Positions 60,877 to 64,000 of a stretch of DNA of 64,000 nt are shown here, piece by piece. Source of the DNA: Mesorhizobium sp. M1C.F.Ca.ET.210.01.1.1 (lineage in GTDB: Bacteria; Pseudomonadota; Alphaproteobacteria; Rhizobiales; Rhizobiaceae); contig NZ_SRUU01000024.1 in the NCBI RefSeq assembly GCF_004791585.1, forward strand, positions 1 to 64,000. Reading direction: 5' to 3'. The notes beneath the pieces are model-generated. The model saw only the letters and a program-made list of their open reading frames with translations, was not told the origin of the DNA and did not search any database. The position numbers and the translations under genes are program-made. How positions within the stretch are numbered: the first letter of the stretch is position 1; the number at the start of each line of letters is the position of its first letter.

Positions 60877-62479
60877 TATGATTGTTTCCTAACTTACCCG
60901 CTCGCCATCCCCCAAATCCGGGATCAATTAGGCCGTATATCGCGAGCAGCGCTCCAACGCCCAGAAGGATCGAAAAGCCAGCAAATGCATCGATCAGCAA
61001 GTAGCTAGCAACGAGTAACACCACGACAGCAGACATCTTCCACAAAGGCACATGAAACCGACTTCCGACACCCAAACGGATGGACCCATACAGAAAAACA
61101 ACACAGGTCGAAATAACGATAAGAAGGCTGCTATAATGCGTCGGCATTCTATAACCGAACCCTTCGCTCACATTATTCCCCCCATATAAGGCTGAAGACA
61201 TATCGCCGATCAACCAAGCCACAATATTTTCCCCTCGCGATGTCAGGTAAGCGCTTTGGGCCTTCATGCATATAGCGATCAGAACCCCCAAAACAGTACA
61301 CCGAAAAATCCCACGCATTACCATGAGGCCGACTTCATTGACCTCATGTTGATAATCAACCTCCAACCGACTCTTCGATGCCTCACCAATTCTCCCAAGG
61401 TCATATACCACCGTATAAAGCAATATGAGACCCACAAAGAAAAGATAAAAGCACAGGCACATGTATAGGTACGCGAGCCCGGTGAACACGACCGCCTCCG
61501 GTACCGATATGATCTCGGGGCGCACAATCGCTAACTTGCCCCAGTCCGTCGCATAGTTGCCACCGCCTTTCAAAAGCGGGATCAAACACACACCGATCCA
61601 CTGAAAAAGACCGGCGAACATCACACAAATCACAAAAACCGCCCAATATGTATACGACGAAGCTTCCACGCTGCGTGTCCAGGCATGGTCGCTTTCCATC
61701 CGGTCGCCCTGCGCTACAAGTTTTATGTGACCATCGCGTTTCCAAAAGGCCAACAACTCTATCACGAATGCAAAAAACAACGGCAAGAACACCATAAAGT
61801 CGAGTGTCCAATTTGCCGCCCAAAGAAAACCAACCTGCTTAACGAGGCCATCCGACTGCACGTAAGTAGCATTGTGGATACCCGTAATATACGACAAGAA
61901 CCCAAGGGCCGTGATACCCGCAAACACCGACGCCGGTAAATTTAAGGGAGATCCGCGACTAAAAATCGCCTCCGACGCCCTCGCCAGACTAAAACGCCGG
62001 CTCGGCCCCTTGGCGTCAGTATCCCGTGCCAGCTCTGCCGGGGACTCTGTCTCGTCATGGAAGGTCTCAGACCGCGCCTTATCTGGAACCTCCGGCGCAA
62101 CGGTGCTTCCCGCTCTCTTCCATTCTCGTCTCTTGGCCGTTAACCGCGATTGCGCCGCACTGAGCTCCATCTGCCATTCGCTGGTTGCCACCGGATCATC
62201 GCACCCAAAAACCCTCGCCAGCCAGCGAATGTTGGCAGCGCTAATTCCCTTCTCGTTCTCTTGAAACCAAAGCTGCACCGTTCGCAGATCGACCCCAATC
62301 CGGTTGGAATCAATCTCTGAAATCGCCTCTGCAAGAAGCTCGGGCGTCCATGAGCCTGCAGGAAACCCGTCTTTGCCCAATGGCCGACCCGCACCCGCCG
62401 CCACTAATCCTTTGAATAATTCTTTGAAGTCACTCCCGTCTCTCGGCGGAGGGAGAAATAACTTTCCATTCTTAAACAA
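60866..62479 (-). CDS. rcgA: RcgA-like membrane protein with an N-terminal DNA-binding-like region
   Basis: About 537 residues: an N-terminal helix-turn-helix-like part (VDLRTVQLWFQENEKGISAA), a linker, then roughly eight membrane segments from residue ~185. It resembles RcgA, a putative transporter linked to rhizobial plasmid conjugation. The start is uncertain: I take a TTG at 62479, after a promoter-like TTGATC (62550-62545) and TAGGAT (62528-62523); the frame is open to 62572. Base composition is more AT-rich than the neighbours. Confidence 0.65.
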   Translation of the reverse strand: MFKNGKLFLPPPRDGSDFKELFKGLVAAGAGRPLGKDGFPAGSWTPELLAEAISEIDSNRIGVDLRTVQLWFQENEKGISAANIRWLARVFGCDDPVATSEWQMELSAAQSRLTAKRREWKRAGSTVAPEVPDKARSETFHDETESPAELARDTDAKGPSRRFSLARASEAIFSRGSPLNLPASVFAGITALGFLSYITGIHNATYVQSDGLVKQVGFLWAANWTLDFMVFLPLFFAFVIELLAFWKRDGHIKLVAQGDRMESDHAWTRSVEASSYTYWAVFVICVMFAGLFQWIGVCLIPLLKGGGNYATDWGKLAIVRPEIISVPEAVVFTGLAYLYMCLCFYLFFVGLILLYTVVYDLGRIGEASKSRLEVDYQHEVNEVGLMVMRGIFRCTVLGVLIAICMKAQSAYLTSRGENIVAWLIGDMSSALYGGNNVSEGFGYRMPTHYSSLLIVISTCVVFLYGSIRLGVGSRFHVPLWKMSAVVVLLVASYLLIDAFAGFSILLGVGALLAIYGLIDPGFGGWRAGKLGNNHSVS

Positions 62480-62589
62480 TGACTTACAGGCTCTGGTTTC
62501 ATTTCGTTTCGCTAGGCTTCGTATCCTATCGTGCCCTCGTCCCTGATCAACGTTTTTATCGACCCGATGCAACTAGTGGTTCGTCTCAC

Positions 62590-62840
62590 TGAGAGGGGAG
62601 AAAGGGCTCTGCGCTCTCTCCCCAGCAAGCAGAAAACCGGTCTTCCCCATGCTTTGGCCTTTGGCCTGCAGCACCAGCCGGGAATCCGCCGGGCGGATCC
62701 CCGGTCCCTAGGGTTGGGCGATCCCCTTCCGGTTTTTCTGCTTGCCCCCCTCTTTCCCGCTGCTCCGCGCGAGCTCGGGGAGCAAGAGCGGGCTCCTGCC
62801 CCTTTCGGGCAGAAGGACCGCTTCGCGGGTAAAGGGAAAA
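62590..62840 (+). ncRNA. Structured 5' leader (copy B)
   Basis: Homologous to the leader at 40366-40640. The long-range stem is GCAAGCAGAAAACCGG with CCGGTTTTTCTGCTTGC. Inside are GGCC-UUU-GGCC and CCGGG/CCCGG with ATCCGC/GCGGAT arms, then GCAAGAGC/GCTCCTGC and CCGC-UUCG-CGG. Several pairs differ from copy A on both sides, so pairing is kept. It leads into the gene at 62867. Confidence 0.65.
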
Positions 62841-62866
62841 GCAGCTTGGAAGGAGCTGAGGCGGCA

Positions 62867-63163
62867 ATGTTTGAAACTCGGACAGAGAGCAGGCGACGGA
62901 CCCTCGCGGAGCTGAAGCTGGTCGACGTAACCGAGCGTCACATGGCGACGCAAAAAGCATCTGCCATCGTCGCCGACGGGGAAGGGCGACGGGTGTCCGA
63001 AGAGGCGATGGCGCGCCGCGAGGTGACCATGTATCGGCCGGCCGATCACAAGGAGTCGATCGGCAAGCTCGTGTATATCGCTGCGTATCTCATCGCCCAG
63101 CGCAAGCGCCTCGAAGAGGAGGAATTGGCGGCCATTCTGGAAATGGCTGCGCCCGTCGGGTGA
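62867..63163 (+). CDS. Hypothetical protein behind leader B
   Basis: The 98-residue, mostly helical, charged protein (MFETRTESRRRTLAELKLVD, then EREVTMYRPADHKESIGKL-like segment and a Glu-rich helix) has no known family. The ATG at 62867 has GAGG ten bases away; the frame is open upstream through the leader but without a better start. Confidence 0.6.
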   Translation: MFETRTESRRRTLAELKLVDVTERHMATQKASAIVADGEGRRVSEEAMARREVTMYRPADHKESIGKLVYIAAYLIAQRKRLEEEELAAILEMAAPVG

Positions 63164-63449
63164 GCGTCCGACCATAAGGGAAAGTCCGCCGCCCAGGTGG
63201 ACTTTTTTGTAGCGCAGGCGTTTCCGTGAAGGACTGTCACAGTAGATCAGGCCTTCCATGGACTAGTGGTGGAAATCTGACGCTTGATACCGGAGTCGAA
63301 ATACCGGTTTCGACCCCTTGCAGACCTTCCCTGAAGGCGAGGGAGAGTCGTGACCCGAAGCCGTCGCTCCCGCCACGCTTCAAGAACGACTGCTGTGCGC
63401 CTGATATCGGTCGTTGGGTCGACCCTAGTCGTATCTCAGAAAGAGACAT

Positions 63450-64000
63450 CTAAAGCGGCAAGTCCATATCATCGAGTTCCGGGTAAACTTCGTGATGCGG
63501 AACGGCTTCGAACGACGCCCCACGCACCACATGCACGTCGAAGCTTCCTGCCTTGAAACGCATGCGGGCTGCCCTGCCAGACGGTCCGAAACGCGGCAGG
63601 GAAGACAATAGGCTGTCGAATGGCTCACCATAAGGTGCAGATTTTGTCTTCTGCTGAACTGGAACAGCTTCGATGGCGCAGGCGTCCCCCAGGATGACAA
63701 TGTTCTTGCCTCCCGGATGTTGCGCGGACCGATAGATGATTGCCTCGATGCGGCGCTTGGCCCCGCTGAGGTAGAATTCGTGATGATTGAGAAGATACTC
63801 CGCGACCGCCTGTGTGGGGATGTAGTCCAGGTGCTCGTCGTTCGGCGAGATCGGACGGGCTATCTCCCGCATGAAGCGCTGCATAAAGCGCCACTGAGCT
63901 GTTCGTCGGATGTGATCCTTCGAAAATAGATTCGGCTCCTTGAAGCCTCCAGAGAAGCGGGTCGTATCGATTACCCATAGAGGCGCGAGGATCTCGAACT
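63450..64000 (-). CDS. RES-domain protein, 5' end outside the window
   Basis: The visible 183 residues, FEILAPLWVIDTTRFSGGFK to the stop, contain the RES pattern (TTRFSGGFKEPNLFSKDHIR, DYIPTQAVAEYLLN, IIYRSAQHPGGKNIVILGD). RES domains are NAD+-degrading toxins when paired with an antitoxin, but longer RES proteins also occur alone. The start, and any antitoxin, lie beyond 64000. Confidence 0.8.
   Translation of the reverse strand, partial: FEILAPLWVIDTTRFSGGFKEPNLFSKDHIRRTAQWRFMQRFMREIARPISPNDEHLDYIPTQAVAEYLLNHHEFYLSGAKRRIEAIIYRSAQHPGGKNIVILGDACAIEAVPVQQKTKSAPYGEPFDSLLSSLPRFGPSGRAARMRFKAGSFDVHVVRGASFEAVPHHEVYPELDDMDLPL

Noticed and set aside
1..64000. tRNA or rRNA genes
   Set aside because: No cloverleaf with a TTCRANNC arm or rRNA core sequence was noticed by eye; a dedicated scan could still find one.

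Overview
The window looks like part of a large conjugative or mobilisable plasmid of a Rhizobiales bacterium, most probably Mesorhizobium or a close relative. It is GC-rich and carries a complete repABC operon with parS-like sites and an antisense RNA, a VirD2/MobC/VirC-type mobilisation module, and several families typical of rhizobia (DUF768, DUF982, DUF3606, DUF736, DUF1612/RHE_PE00001, MucR, RcgA/RcgR). No tRNA, rRNA or CRISPR array was seen.

Layout. 0.9-6.8 kb is the transfer origin: an RP4-like oriT (inverted repeat, then TATCCTG|C eight bases on) between a leftward mobC-relaxase operon and a rightward virC1/virC2-like operon, with three 13-bp direct repeats between them. 7.0-21.6 kb is one leftward defence island: DUF499 ATPase, small PglZ-like phosphatase, DUF1156 DNA methylase, an unknown 166-aa protein and a SNF2 helicase, followed by a MerR-like regulator, a second N6-adenine methylase and a PD-(D/E)XK nuclease. 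It mixes BREX type 3-like and DISARM-like parts and matches no standard set I know. 21.9-28.2 kb holds a GIY-YIG protein and a plasmid stability block (DUF1612 protein, Phd/PemK toxin-antitoxin, tyrosine recombinase), then DUF6494 and pcm. 28.2-32.1 kb is repABC. 32.3-35.2 kb has an ArdC antirestriction gene behind a long folded leader, a VbhA/Fic pair and DUF736.

35.6-40.6 kb is a second replicon-like unit: a second RepC with its own antisense RNA, overlapped by a frameshifted nuclease gene, and a large ParB-like protein with a long structured leader. A homologous leader with compensatory base changes precedes an unrelated small gene at 62.6-62.9 kb. 41-48 kb holds small accessory genes (secreted nuclease, DNA ligase, XRE regulator, DUF3606-like and DUF768 proteins, an SRAP gene with five companion genes). 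48.6-59.1 kb is a stress and envelope region (MucR, an NRAMP gene broken by a stop codon, Crp/Fnr regulator, Met/His-rich exported protein, DUF3618, PhnA-like membrane protein) with IS66, SRAP and possible minC remnants. 59.9-62.5 kb carries rcgR-rcgA-like conjugation genes, and the window ends inside a RES-domain gene.

How it works together: the oriT predicts that the + strand is transferred, starting through virC1. Many of the leftward genes (defence, ardC, fic, repABC) can therefore be transcribed with the incoming strand as template. The relaxase and the Fic protein end in very similar arginine/aspartate-rich tails, which suggests that both are substrates of one type IV secretion system, not encoded in this window.
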